From Brumimicrobium aurantiacum (GTDB lineage Bacteria > Bacteroidota > Bacteroidia > Flavobacteriales_D > Crocinitomicaceae): DNA of 64,000 nucleotides. This document shows positions 1-8,839 of the stretch, piece after piece. The first letter of the stretch is position 1. Every line of letters starts with the position of its first letter. The notes beneath the pieces were generated by a model. It saw only the letters and a program-made list of their open reading frames with translations. It searched no databases and had not been told where the DNA came from. The stretch lies in NCBI RefSeq assembly GCF_003402975.1, contig NZ_QURB01000010.1, positions 16,700 through 80,699 on the forward strand, given 5' to 3'. Both the position numbers and the translations under genes were made by a program.

Positions 1-94
1 TACAAATCTTAGTTTAGTATGCTTGCATAATAAAGATATTCATTTTATATTTACCCTACCTAAAAATTAAATGCAATTATAAAACAAGAATATT

Positions 95-1879
95 ATGTCA
101 GAAAAAACAGCAATTAAAGGAGGTGAATTTATCATTCGCGATGTTAAACCAGAAGATATCTTCACACCAGAAGAATGGAATGAAGAACAGGAAATGATCG
201 CTAAAATGTGTGATGATTTCATTGCCCAAGAAGTAGAACCAAATCTAGAGCGAATTGACGAAATGGAAGAGGGCTTAATGCCTTCAATCCTGGAGAAGGC
301 AGGTGAACTTGGACTTTTAAGTTTGTCTGTTCCTGAAGAATTAGGTGGAATGGGGGTAGACTTCAAAACTACACTTTTGGCCACTGAACGTTTAGGTACA
401 GGATATTCATTTTCTGTTGCCTATGGTGCGCATACAGGTATTGGTACATTGCCAATCTTATATTATGGTAACCAAGAGCAAAAGGAAAAATACATTCCTA
501 AATTAGCTTCAGGTGAATGGAAAGCTTCTTATTGTTTAACAGAACCATCTGCAGGATCAGATGCAAACTCTGGAAAAACAAAAGCTGAATTAACAGAAGA
601 TGGAAAACATTATGTCATTAATGGTCAGAAAATGTGGATTACCAACGCTGGATTTGCGAAGGTATTAACTGTTTTTGCCAAAATTGGTGATGATAAAAAC
701 CTAACAGCATTTATCGTTGATGCAGAATCGGAAGGAATCAGTTTAAATCCAGAAGAAAAGAAAATGGGAATTAAAGGTTCTTCTACACGTCAAGTTTTCT
801 TCAATGATGTAAAAGTTCCTGTTGAGAACATGTTGTCTGAAAGAGGTAACGGATTTAAAATCGCATTGAATATTCTAAACATCGGTCGTATTAAATTGGC
901 TGGTGCTGTATTAGGGGGAGCTAAGTCTGGTATTGACTACTCTATTAAATATGCCAATGAACGTCAACAGTTTGGACGTCCAATTTCAAAATATGGAGCG
1001 ATTCGTCACAAGATTGCAGAACAAGTAATTAAGTGTTTTGTAACTGAGTCAGCTACTTATAGAGCTGGACAAAATATTGATGATGCTATTCAAGCATTTA
1101 TTGATGAAGGAATGGACAAAGAACAAGCAACATTAAAAGGAATTGAGCAATTCGCTCCGGAATGTGCAATTTTGAAAGTAGCAGGTTCTGAAGCCTTAGA
1201 TTATGTTGTAGATGAAGCTGTTCAAATTTATGGAGGTATGGGGTATTCTGCTGAATCTCCAGTAGAAAGAGCTTATCGTGATGCACGAATCAATAGAATC
1301 TTTGAAGGTACAAACGAGATCAATAGAATGTTAACTGTTGACTTAGTATTGAAAAGAGCGATGAAAGGTGAACTGGATTTGATGGGGCCTGCACAAGAAG
1401 TTGCTAATGAATTAATGAGTATTCCAGATTTCGGTGACGCTCCTGAAGGTGTTTTTGCAAATGAGTATAAAGCATTAAAAGGATTTAAGAAAACAATTTT
1501 GATGGTTGCAGGATCAGCTGTTCAGAAATTAATGCAAACTTTAGCCAAAGAGCAAGAAGTATTAATGAATATCGCTGATTTATCAATTGATACGTACATG
1601 GCTGAATCTGTTTTATTACGTGTAGATAAAATGATCGCCAATAAAGGAGAAGAAGCGTGTAAAGATGAAATCGCAATAGTGAAAACGTATTTCTATGATA
1701 TTGCTGATAAAATCAATAAATCAGGAAAAGATGCAATCAACGCATTTGCTGGTGGAGACGAAGCAAAAATGATGTTGATGGGATTAAAACGATTTACAAA
1801 AATTGATGGTTACAATTCTAAAGAAGCGCGTCAACAAATTGCACAACGTGTAATTGAAGCCGGAAAATATAACTTCTAA
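95..1879 (+). CDS. Acyl-CoA dehydrogenase, long Bacteroidota form
   Basis: A 594-residue acyl-CoA dehydrogenase. FAD enzymes of this family introduce the alpha-beta double bond in acyl-CoA during beta-oxidation in the cytoplasm. Visible family segments are YCLTEPSAGSDA (about residue 148), MWITNAG (about 180), the helical-domain stretch RQQFGRPISKYGAIRHKIAEQ (about 290-310) and the C-terminal signature YGGMGYSAESPVERAYRDAR followed by IFEGTNEINR. The catalytic Glu is expected in the last segment. The extra ~150 residues after the normal ~390-residue core resemble the long VLCAD/ACAD9-like forms common in Bacteroidota. It stands alone and ends in a strong bidirectional terminator. Chain-length preference cannot be read from the sequence. 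Confidence 0.95.
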   Translation: MSEKTAIKGGEFIIRDVKPEDIFTPEEWNEEQEMIAKMCDDFIAQEVEPNLERIDEMEEGLMPSILEKAGELGLLSLSVPEELGGMGVDFKTTLLATERLGTGYSFSVAYGAHTGIGTLPILYYGNQEQKEKYIPKLASGEWKASYCLTEPSAGSDANSGKTKAELTEDGKHYVINGQKMWITNAGFAKVLTVFAKIGDDKNLTAFIVDAESEGISLNPEEKKMGIKGSSTRQVFFNDVKVPVENMLSERGNGFKIALNILNIGRIKLAGAVLGGAKSGIDYSIKYANERQQFGRPISKYGAIRHKIAEQVIKCFVTESATYRAGQNIDDAIQAFIDEGMDKEQATLKGIEQFAPECAILKVAGSEALDYVVDEAVQIYGGMGYSAESPVERAYRDARINRIFEGTNEINRMLTVDLVLKRAMKGELDLMGPAQEVANELMSIPDFGDAPEGVFANEYKALKGFKKTILMVAGSAVQKLMQTLAKEQEVLMNIADLSIDTYMAESVLLRVDKMIANKGEEACKDEIAIVKTYFYDIADKINKSGKDAINAFAGGDEAKMMLMGLKRFTKIDGYNSKEARQQIAQRVIEAGKYNF

Positions 1880-1900
1880 TTTTTAAAGGGATAGAAGATA

Positions 1901-1936
1901 ACAAAACAAGGGCGCAAAATTGCGCCCTTGTTTTGT
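1901..1936. terminator. Bidirectional terminator hairpin
   Basis: Perfect inverted repeat with 17-base arms at 1901-1917 and 1920-1936 (core AAGGGCGCAA/TTGCGCCCTT). The flanks are A-rich on the left and T-rich on the right, so it can terminate both converging transcripts, the acyl-CoA dehydrogenase and the DUF4920 gene. Confidence 0.9.
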
Positions 1937-1953
1937 ATTCAGTAATTTGAAAT

Positions 1954-2499
1954 TTATTTTACTAACTCAATTCCATCAGCGATGAAAGTCATTGTATATT
2001 TTGGTTCTGTAATTGCATCAATTTCTTCTTGAGGTGCATTTGCATCTTCTAAGAAATGTTTTTGCATATCAACAGATACTGTGTCTTGTATTGCTTTTCC
2101 TGAAAGATACGCCATTGTTCCTGGTTCAGTTTCAACAGGAATTGTAAAGTGATCTTTAAATCTTACCATAAACGTTTCTCCATCATCTTGCGCGATATTC
2201 ACCCAACATCCCATTTTAGAACATGTTTCGTTAATTTCACCTTTAAAAGTAGCTTCAAGTTCAGTTTTTCCTTCAAATTTCTCTAATAATTCTGCAGTTG
2301 TAATTGCTATAGAAGTATCAACTTTATTAGGTCCGAATGAAGTTTTTGTGGTGTCAACAACATCTTGAGCAACTGGTCCAACATCTACTTTTACAGTATC
2401 TTTAACTTCAGCTGCCACTTCTTCTGTTTCCGCTGGTGCACCACAACTAGTTAACATTCCAGCTGCAAGCAATCCGATCAATAAGTATTTTTTATTCAT
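1954..2499 (-). CDS. DUF4920 domain lipoprotein
   Basis: A 181-residue lipoprotein. The signal peptide ends in the lipobox LTSC (Cys19). An acidic low-complexity linker follows to about residue 60. The C-terminal domain matches DUF4920: GEINETCSKMGCWVNI, then VRFKDHFTIP and a Gly-rich turn near GTMAYLSGKA. The paired cysteines in TCSKMGCW are the family hallmark and suggest metal or redox binding, but no function is established. It is probably anchored in the periplasm or outer membrane and is transcribed alone, towards the acyl-CoA dehydrogenase. Confidence 0.8.
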   Translation of the reverse strand: MNKKYLLIGLLAAGMLTSCGAPAETEEVAAEVKDTVKVDVGPVAQDVVDTTKTSFGPNKVDTSIAITTAELLEKFEGKTELEATFKGEINETCSKMGCWVNIAQDDGETFMVRFKDHFTIPVETEPGTMAYLSGKAIQDTVSVDMQKHFLEDANAPQEEIDAITEPKYTMTFIADGIELVK

Positions 2500-2655
2500 G
2501 TGTTTAAAATTTTTTACTAAAGTACAATTTTTTGTGATGTCTTAAAAATGTATAGATATTGCATAATGAATTACGAATCTCATACCCCACCATGTGCGTA
2601 CTGTTGATCTACACTTTTCTTATTGGGTCTCCCTATAATTTAAATATTATAAAAT

Positions 2656-2686
2656 ATATAGTACCTTGTATTGCATAGTACTATAT
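2656..2686. promoter_or_regulatory. Candidate PadR operator (inverted repeat)
   Basis: ATATAGTAC at 2656-2664 and GTACTATAT at 2678-2686 form a perfect 9-base inverted repeat with a 13-base spacer. It covers the -33 and spacer part of the padR promoter, where an autorepressor would sit. The repeat is seen; binding by the PadR protein is inferred from position. Confidence 0.55.
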
Positions 2687-2700
2687 TATTTGTATATTTG
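2671..2700 (+). promoter_or_regulatory. Bacteroidota promoter of padR-pspC
   Basis: TTG at 2671-2673, a 19-base spacer, then TATATTTG at 2693-2700. This is a full match to the Bacteroidota TTG-N17-23-TAnnTTTG pattern, 20 bases before the chosen padR start at 2720. Confidence 0.65.
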
Positions 2701-2719
2701 TCGAAATAATTGTTTCAAA

Positions 2720-3052
2720 ATGAAAGTAGAGAATACAAAAGCACAAATGAGAAAAGGTATCTTAGAATACTGTGTAATGTCGATTCTTTCAAATAAGGAA
2801 TGTTATCCATCCGAAATTATTGAACATTTAAAAGATGCAGAACTAATTGTCGTTGAAGGAACATTGTACCCTTTGTTAACGCGATTAAAGAATGCGAAAT
2901 TACTTGATTATCGTTGGGAAGAATCGAATGCAGGACCTCCAAGAAAATATTATGAATTAACTCCGGAAGGGGTTGCATTTTTAACAGAATTAAAATCAAC
3001 CTGGCGAGTATTAAACAAAGCAGTTAACCAACTTGAAAATAAAAACTTATGA
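2720..3052 (+). CDS. PadR family transcriptional regulator
   Basis: A 110-residue winged-helix regulator of the PadR type. Helix-turn-helix residues 8-60 include MRKGILEYCVMSILSN and YPSEIIEHL; the wing includes VEGTLYPLLTRLKNAKLLDYRW and GPPRKYYELTPEG. I start at ATG 2720 rather than the upstream ATG at 2666 because the promoter -7 element (2693-2700) lies inside the longer frame. The stop codon overlaps the ATG of the PspC gene by four bases (ATGA), implying translational coupling. This padR-pspC pair recurs in Bacteroidota. It probably represses its own operon through the inverted repeat at 2656-2686. Confidence 0.92.
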   Translation: MKVENTKAQMRKGILEYCVMSILSNKECYPSEIIEHLKDAELIVVEGTLYPLLTRLKNAKLLDYRWEESNAGPPRKYYELTPEGVAFLTELKSTWRVLNKAVNQLENKNL

Positions 3053-4602
3053 AAAGGACAACAACAATAAATTTGGCAGGAATGGTGTATCACATCGAAG
3101 AGGATGCCTTCCAGATTTTACAAAAATACCTACTCGATATTAAACGTGTTTTTTCATACCAAGAAGGCGTTGATGAAATGGTATATGATATTGAGGTAAG
3201 AATTGCTGAACTATTTCAAGAAAGACTCAACAAAAACAAGGAGGTTATTACATCATCTGATGTTAATGAAGTCGTTCAAATCATGGGATCACCAAATCAA
3301 TATGATGAAAATTATGAAGGTGACACGGATGAACAATTCTATGAAGAGCATTATGAAAGTCCAAAACGATTATACCGCGATACAGATGAAGGAATGTTAG
3401 GTGGTGTTTCTGCTGGATTGGCGCATTTTTTCGGGATTGATCCTGTATTAATTCGTGTGTTTTGGATTATTTTAGTGCTTGTTGGTGGTTCTGGAGTTTT
3501 AATTTACATCATTGCTTGGATAGCCATTCCTGAGGCAAAAACGACTGCACAGAAACTCCAAATGCGTGGACAATCGCCGAACCTTGACAATATAAAGGAC
3601 TTCGCCGATTCGGTAACTAGAGAAGCAAAAACAGGATTTAAACGAGCTTCTCGTTCAGTAAAAAGAACCTTTAAAAAAAAAGATAGTACCTTAGTTAATA
3701 TCACCAAAGGTATTGGTCGAGTACTTGGTTTTGGAATGTTTATCATCGGACTACTCGGCTTAATCTCTGTTGTCTTATTTTTTGTGGCTGATGTTGCTTT
3801 CTTCTTTGTCAACGACGGATTTTTTAGCGCCGACATTAGTGATTTAGCAGATTCATTCTTTCTTCATTCTACCCTCGCTTTTTGGTTAATTTTCACTATA
3901 TCTGTTATTCCTTTGCTTTTAATGATTTTAGCTGGAGGAATCTTATTGTTCAACTTAAAAAGTAAATCAAGGGCATTAATAATTTCTTTATTGGTGATAT
4001 GGATAGCTTCTATAATTGGACTTTCAATTATAGGTACAAAAACAGGAGTTGAGTTTAAGAAATCCTATAAAATCAACGATGAAAAGGTGTTTGTGTTGAA
4101 GAACGACTGGATTAATAAAAATCAAATTCAGGTGAATTTAATCGAAGATGGTTTACCTATTCCCAGCGCCAATAACTACAATTTTGACAACTATATCACT
4201 ATTACAGACGAGCAAGTGAAGTTAGGATATGCAAAAATCGAAATTACCTCAACAAAAGATTCACTTTTCAGTTATTCGGTAGAAAGACAAAGTAACGGAC
4301 CGAGCCTCAAAAAAGCCAAATTAAATGCTGAAGAGATCATTTACTCACTTCAACAAGTCGGAAATTCACTAAACCTTCCTTCTCAATACGAGTTTCCTAG
4401 AGAAACAAAATTTAGAGGGCAACGAGTAAAACTTAAAATTTTCGTTCCTGTGGGTAAAGAAATCATTTTGAACGGAAACCTCGAAGATTATCCAATTCGA
4501 GTGAGAACCATAAATCGTTTTTCGGATGACTATTTAGAACGTTCATCAGTTTGGAAATCCAGCATTGATGGGATGGAATTTGTGCGATTTTTGGAGCGGT
4601 GA
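3049..4602 (+). CDS. PspC domain membrane protein
   Basis: A 517-residue inner-membrane protein. Residues 1-100 form a soluble alpha-helical N-terminal region (QKYLLDIKRVF, VYDIEVRIAELFQE). Residues about 106-166 are a PspC domain: LYRDTDEGMLGGVSAGLAHF followed by a hydrophobic helix ending YIIAWIAIPEA. Three further hydrophobic helices lie near residues 225-250, 276-300 and 305-325, then a ~190-residue soluble tail. PspC proteins are linked to phage-shock and envelope-stress responses; the exact role in Bacteroidota is not established. It is translationally coupled to padR. The downstream palindrome at 4617 belongs to the REP-like repeat family. Confidence 0.85.
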   Translation: MKRTTTINLAGMVYHIEEDAFQILQKYLLDIKRVFSYQEGVDEMVYDIEVRIAELFQERLNKNKEVITSSDVNEVVQIMGSPNQYDENYEGDTDEQFYEEHYESPKRLYRDTDEGMLGGVSAGLAHFFGIDPVLIRVFWIILVLVGGSGVLIYIIAWIAIPEAKTTAQKLQMRGQSPNLDNIKDFADSVTREAKTGFKRASRSVKRTFKKKDSTLVNITKGIGRVLGFGMFIIGLLGLISVVLFFVADVAFFFVNDGFFSADISDLADSFFLHSTLAFWLIFTISVIPLLLMILAGGILLFNLKSKSRALIISLLVIWIASIIGLSIIGTKTGVEFKKSYKINDEKVFVLKNDWINKNQIQVNLIEDGLPIPSANNYNFDNYITITDEQVKLGYAKIEITSTKDSLFSYSVERQSNGPSLKKAKLNAEEIIYSLQQVGNSLNLPSQYEFPRETKFRGQRVKLKIFVPVGKEIILNGNLEDYPIRVRTINRFSDDYLERSSVWKSSIDGMEFVRFLER

Positions 4603-4616
4603 AGATAGATTTACTT

Positions 4617-4692
4617 CTTAATCGCAAGCGATTAAGCCTAAGCACATCCGCAAGGGAAATTTCATAAATGAAATTTAGGGAAAAGCAAATAC
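4617..4692 (+). repeat. REP-like palindromic repeat, copy A
   Basis: Two hairpins in tandem. Module 1, at 4617-4636, is CTTAATCGC-AA-GCGATTAAG. Module 3, at 4657-4676, is AAATTTCAT-AA-ATGAAATTT, followed by AGGGAAAAAGCAA. Compared with copy B, the long middle palindrome is absent: the text reads straight from CCTAAGCAC into ATCCGCAAG. It lies just after the pspC stop codon. Confidence 0.75.
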
Positions 4693-4772
4693 TCCAAAGT
4701 GATCTATACTTCCAGTAACCAACCATAAGTTTTATTTCTGCGTAATTATTACAAAGAAATAAAACCAACATT

Positions 4773-6903
4773 ATGAAAAATTGCATTCTAATATTATTTG
4801 TATTTACTTTTATTACGATAAATGGACAAACCGGAAACTGGGCTAGTTTCACCAACAATAGTGAGGTTTATGATTTAGCAAGTAATAATGATAAACTATG
4901 GATAGCAACAAATGGAGGAGCTGCCACAATCGATCAATCGTCAGGTGATGTGATGCATTACCTAAGTGCTAATACAGAAGTTACTGGGGTAAGGTTAACT
5001 GGTTTAAGTGCTACTACCAATGGAAGTCTTTGGTTTAATGTTTATGAAAAAGGAGTTTCCAAATTTGACGGCAATCATTGGACAAATTACACCAAATCAA
5101 ACTCACCAATTCCTGATTCAAATATTAGCTACATTAAAGGTGATGCAAATGGTGATGTCTGGATGCTTTCATGATTTAATAAAGTTTGATGGTGTAAATT
5201 GGACTGTTTATAATTCTTCAAACACTAATTTACCTCAAGTTTTAGGGAGATTCTCTATTGATAGTAACGGAGTACTCTGGATGACTTCTAGCAACTTAGG
5301 TTTAATTCGTTTTGATGAAAACAATACTGAATATTTTGTAACGAGTAATTCCTCCATTATAAGTAATGAGGTAATTGACGTTATAATAGATATCAACGAT
5401 ATCATTTGGCTGTCAACAGACCATGGTATATCTAAATTTGATGGACAAACTTGGGAAAACTATACGACCTACAATTCTGCATTACCCAATAGCAATGTCA
5501 TAAGTTTAGCAATCTCTAATGGTGAAGTTTGGGGTTTATGGAGTGAAGGTGAGAACCTAGGAAGTGGTTTATTTATGTTTGATGGAACAGACTTTACAGA
5601 ATTTAACGATACAAATTCTAGTTTGCCCAGCAACTTACATGGCAACTTACAAATTACCTCTAATGGAGATAAATGGTTATTATCGGGTGATTTGCTAAAA
5701 CCAGAAATCATTCAGTTTAATGATGTTGAAACTATTTATCACGATATTAAAAACTCACCTCTACAATCAAACCGTATTGAAGATATTGATGTTGATAACA
5801 GTGGGAAATTATGGATCCCTGGATTGAATATTAGTTCAATCCAAAGTCAACTTCTTACATATAAAAATCATAATTGGGAAAGTTATAACATAAATTCTAG
5901 TAATGGATGGGTAGCCATTCAAAATGACTCCAATATTTGGGTAGGAATATCTGATGGTGTAGTAAAACTCGAAAATGGTAACACCACAATTTACAACTCT
6001 ACAAATTCTGGACTACCTTCAGATTTTGTAAGTGATGGAACTGTAGATTCATTAGGAAATATGTGGTTTACAACATGGGAAGGTGTGGTAAAATACGATG
6101 GCAGTAACTGGACAGTATATGATTCAACCAACTCAACAATTCCTCATTTTTACTCTTTAGACATTGCTGTAGATGCTTCAAATAATATTTGGATAGGTAC
6201 AAATAACGATGGTATCTTTAAATATGACGGTACAGATTGGACTGTATATAATGATAGTAATACAGGATTTGTAACAAGCTATATTGATGCTATAGAAACC
6301 GATATTCAAGGAAACTTATGGGCAGGAACAAGATTTAATGGATTATTAAAATTTGATGGCTCTAGCTGGACAAATTACAATTCAAGCAATTCAAGTTTGC
6401 CATCTGATTATATTTCCGCATTAGGTATGGACAAGCAGAACCGTCTTTGGGTTGGGACATGGGCTGGAGTTGCCTACCCGAGCGGTTCTTCATGGGAAGT
6501 TTTCACAACTGAAAACTCACAAATACCTCATAACTTTGTACTGGATTTTGAATTTGATGACCTAGGTAATGTTTGGATGTCCACTTCTCAGGCTGGTTTA
6601 GGTGTATACAACCCAAACGGTGTTGACCTAAGCACATACAAAGAAAGTTTTCCAAAAAACAAATTTGATTTTAACATTTATCCAGTACCATTCAATAATG
6701 AATTTAATGTTGATATTGAAAAACCACTCGTGGGTGCTAAATTGATTTTATACGATATAAGTGGAAGAAAATTGAATGCATTCAATTTAAATGAAACTCA
6801 AAATAAAATTCAACCAAACTTCTTAAATGATGGTGTATATTTTTACAGTATTATTAAAAACAGTTCGGTCGTTGGAAAAGGGAAACTAGTAAAAGGGAAA
6901 TAG
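4773..6903 (+). pseudogene. Two-component-propeller T9SS cargo protein, frameshifted
   Basis: One coding unit in two frames. Frame one runs from ATG 4773 to TGA 5172-5174; the second frame takes over around 5165-5170 and runs to 6903. Together they would give about 710 residues. There is a signal peptide (ILILFVFTFITINGQ), then about a dozen repeated propeller units of the form LWIGTNNDGIFKYDGTDWTV with N-S-x-L/I-P spacers, and a T9SS type-A sorting domain starting FNIYPVPFNNEF with YDISGRKL. The break falls inside a propeller unit (DVWMLS / HDLIKFDG), needing a two-base gain or one-base loss to mend. There is no homopolymer at the site, so slippage is unlikely. It may be a real inactivating mutation or a sequence error. 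Confidence 0.8.
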
Positions 6904-6921
6904 AATTGAAAAGGTTTCTCC

Positions 6922-6981
6922 TCTTAATCGCTTGTAGCTTAATCTTAATACAGAACGGATGAATTGCGATTCATCCGTTTT
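6922..6981 (+). repeat. REP-like palindromic repeat, copy D (degenerate)
   Basis: Left part CTCTTAATCGCTTG at 6921-6934 matches module 1 of the family, but its right arm has decayed. Module 2 is at 6954-6979: AACGGATGAAT, loop TGCG, ATTCATCCGTT, an 11-base stem that extends with a G-T pair. The leading TTTCTCCTCTTAATCGC matches copies B and C. It sits between two broken convergent genes. Confidence 0.65.
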
Positions 6982-6987
6982 CTTAAT

Positions 6988-7932
6988 TCACTCCTTCCAC
7001 TTTTTTATCACCGACCAATAATATTCGTCAAAAGGCTCCTTCATCATTCTACCTGGTGTGATATAAAAATAAAAAGATGGACGTCGATAATATGTGCTTA
7101 ATCCGATCTCTTCACGTTTTTCTTTGATTTTGTTAAGTGGAGTGCTAACTTTTGTTTTAGAATATGGACTTACAAAGTAAATAGAACAGTCCTCTTCGGT
7201 ATAATAAGCTCTATCTTTTGCTCTGGCAAAAGTCCACGGATCTAAAACCCCACCTTTAACTAATTCTAAAAGTTGATTTTCAATTGAAGCAAAATTCTCG
7301 TAGTTCATGTGTTTTAGAATTCTAGACAAATAAAAATCACCCATTCTTAGCGTTTTTATTTGAGGTAAAAAATCGACCAGCTGAATAAAATTTAGGGAAT
7401 CCACTTCTAACATCTTTTCAAACCGATTAACATAAACAGAGTCCGTTTCATTTCCCCACCAAATCGAATCCATTCCTCTATCTTTCATTCTAACTAATCG
7501 ATCTAAATCACTTAATTTTTCGAGCTGATTTGAAAGCTCTAATTCAGCTAAGTATTCAGCTGAAGTTGTATCTACATATGAATCTAGTTTGTTGAGTTGT
7601 TTTTCAGTCAGCTCAATGTCAAACCTTTCAATTTCATTTGAAATAGGAACGTGTGTACCCCCAATCTCTTCTAAATGATTTTTAAGCAATTTATAAATCT
7701 TTTTCTGTTCATTCTGTTGGGAAAGAATCATACTATAAACCATTAAGTCTTTGTATTTTATCTTTTCAACTAGCTAAAACGCTTCTTCAAAAGTCCATTT
7801 AGCTTCCAAGTACTTCCCTTGATCATATAAATATTCGGCTTTATTGGTGAGGTTCAAATAAGGGATATTGTTGTCTGCAGAACAAGGATTTATTTTAAAT
7901 AAAAAGATTAAAAGTAGGAGTATGTATTTCAT
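6988..7932 (-). pseudogene. DUF6624-like secreted protein with in-frame amber stop
   Basis: The intact frame from 7743 to 6988 (251 codons) continues upstream without a shift to ATG 7930-7932, broken only by TAG at 7774-7776. The upstream part encodes a signal peptide (MKYILLLLIFLFKINPCSA) and YLNLTNKAEYLYDQGKYLEA, a TPR-like start. The layout (signal peptide, Y..A..LY..GKYLEA..TFEEAF, then a ~200-residue domain with LSDLDRLVR and IKTLRMGDFYLSRIL) resembles DUF6624-containing Bacteroidota proteins, though I am not certain of the family. Without readthrough, a product starting at 7743 would lack its signal peptide. A single base change would explain the stop. Confidence 0.7.
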
Positions 7933-7997
7933 AAGTTTCTAAATTGATTTCTTTAGCAATAAATATACAAATTCTATTATAATTCTTCTTTTCCACT

Positions 7998-8100
7998 CTT
8001 AATCGCTTGCGATTAAGCTATTGCCCAGTACGGACGAATTGCAATTCGTCCGTACTAAACGCAAGAAAAATTTCATTTATGAAATTTAGGGAAAAAGCAA
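7998..8100 (+). repeat. REP-like palindromic repeat, copy B (complete, three modules)
   Basis: Module 1, 7998-8017: CTTAATCGC-TT-GCGATTAAG. Module 2, 8027-8056: a perfect 30-base palindrome centred on GAATTGCAATTC with outer arms AGTACGGAC/GTCCGTACT. Module 3, 8068-8087: AAATTTCAT-TT-ATGAAATTT, followed by AGGGAAAAAGCAA. It lies immediately downstream of the transposase gene, 27 bases from the repeat's third hairpin to the stop. Confidence 0.8.
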
Positions 8101-8114
8101 TTTCCCAAAAATCA

Positions 8115-8612
8115 TCAGTATTTCCAGTCTCTCACATTATTCAAAATATAATTCTTCACATTCATTAATTCTCTTTCATCACGAATAATTCGATCATGGA
8201 ATCTTCCATGCCAAACTTGATTTTTCTTTTCTAATTTCAATTCATTGCTACTTCTAGTTACAGAACTCTTATAGCTTCGAATAATAGCAGGCAAGGTTTG
8301 TTTCGGTGATACAAACTTTCCTGGTATATTGTTTTTATTCAAAGAATAGCAAATCTCCACAATAGCATGAAAATGATTGGGCATGACCACGTATTCATGG
8401 AGCTTTATATTTTTCCTGATTTCACCTGTTTTTTTCCACTCTTTATCTAAAGTCACTCCAAGCTTACTTGGGTACATTACTTTATCTTTGATTTCACCAA
8501 AGATATGCTTATGATCTATCGCATTTATTGTAATAAAATACCATCCAATTGATGCGTAATCATAGCCTTTTAACCGAATACTTTTCCTTGTTAGATTGTT
8601 TTGTTTTTTCAT
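8115..8612 (-). CDS. REP-associated tyrosine transposase (RAYT, Y1_Tnp/IS200-like)
   Basis: A 165-residue single-strand DNA transposase of the HUH Y1 family. It has an N-terminal IRLKGYDYASIGWYFITI segment, the metal-binding HUH motif in VVMPNHFHAIVEI (His80, His82), the family segment VWHGRFHDRIIR, and a C-terminal helix NVKNYILNNVRDW. The Tyr of that helix (about residue 155) is the expected nucleophile. I choose ATG 8612; an upstream in-frame ATG at 8651 would add 13 residues with no family match. Such domesticated transposases act on palindromic REP sequences, and this one is bracketed by copies B (7998-8100) and C (8703-8763). It has no IS ends of its own, consistent with a RAYT rather than an autonomous IS200 element. 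Confidence 0.9.
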   Translation of the reverse strand: MKKQNNLTRKSIRLKGYDYASIGWYFITINAIDHKHIFGEIKDKVMYPSKLGVTLDKEWKKTGEIRKNIKLHEYVVMPNHFHAIVEICYSLNKNNIPGKFVSPKQTLPAIIRSYKSSVTRSSNELKLEKKNQVWHGRFHDRIIRDERELMNVKNYILNNVRDWKY

Positions 8613-8702
8613 ATCACTTGATTTAGGTCTAATTAAAATAATGAAAAACATGAATTTTAAAAAGGGATTAGTGAAATTATTATGAAAAGCGGCTTTCTCC
8701 CT

Positions 8703-8763
8703 CTTAATCGCTTGCGGTTAAGCCTGAGCATGGTACGTACGAATTGCAATTCGTACGTACCAT
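8703..8763 (+). repeat. REP-like palindromic repeat, copy C
   Basis: Module 1, 8703-8722: CTTAATCGC-TT-GCGGTTAAG, one mismatch from perfect. Module 2, 8730-8763: a perfect 34-base palindrome, arms ATGGTACGTAC, centre GAATTGCAATTC. Module 3 is missing. The leader TTTCTCCCTCTTAATCGC matches copies B and D. It lies between the RAYT start and valS. Confidence 0.78.
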
Positions 8764-8811
8764 TCATAATTAATATTCCACCCAACCCTCCTCGATTTCC
8801 TACGCTTTAAT

Positions 8812-8819
8812 TATCTTTG
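8812..8819 (+). promoter_or_regulatory. valS promoter -7 element
   Basis: TATCTTTG matches TAnnTTTG, 20 bases before the valS ATG. No clear TTG lies 17-23 bases upstream, so only the -7 part is supported. Confidence 0.45.
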
Positions 8820-8839
8820 TATCAAACAAGAAAATAAGC

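Noticed and set aside
2666..2719. Upstream extension of the PadR protein
   Set aside because: The -7 promoter element at 2693-2700 lies inside it and the extra 18 residues have no family match.
4463..4858. 131-codon minus-strand frame spanning the REP-like repeat A
   Set aside because: It covers the end of pspC, a palindromic repeat and the start of the propeller gene; composition is unlike a protein.
6988..7743. Intact cytoplasmic protein starting at 7743
   Set aside because: The same frame continues upstream to a signal peptide, interrupted only by one TAG, so this is better read as a broken secreted protein.
4617..8763. Palindromic repeats as a CRISPR array
   Set aside because: Copies are far apart, not regularly spaced, no unique spacers and no cas genes.
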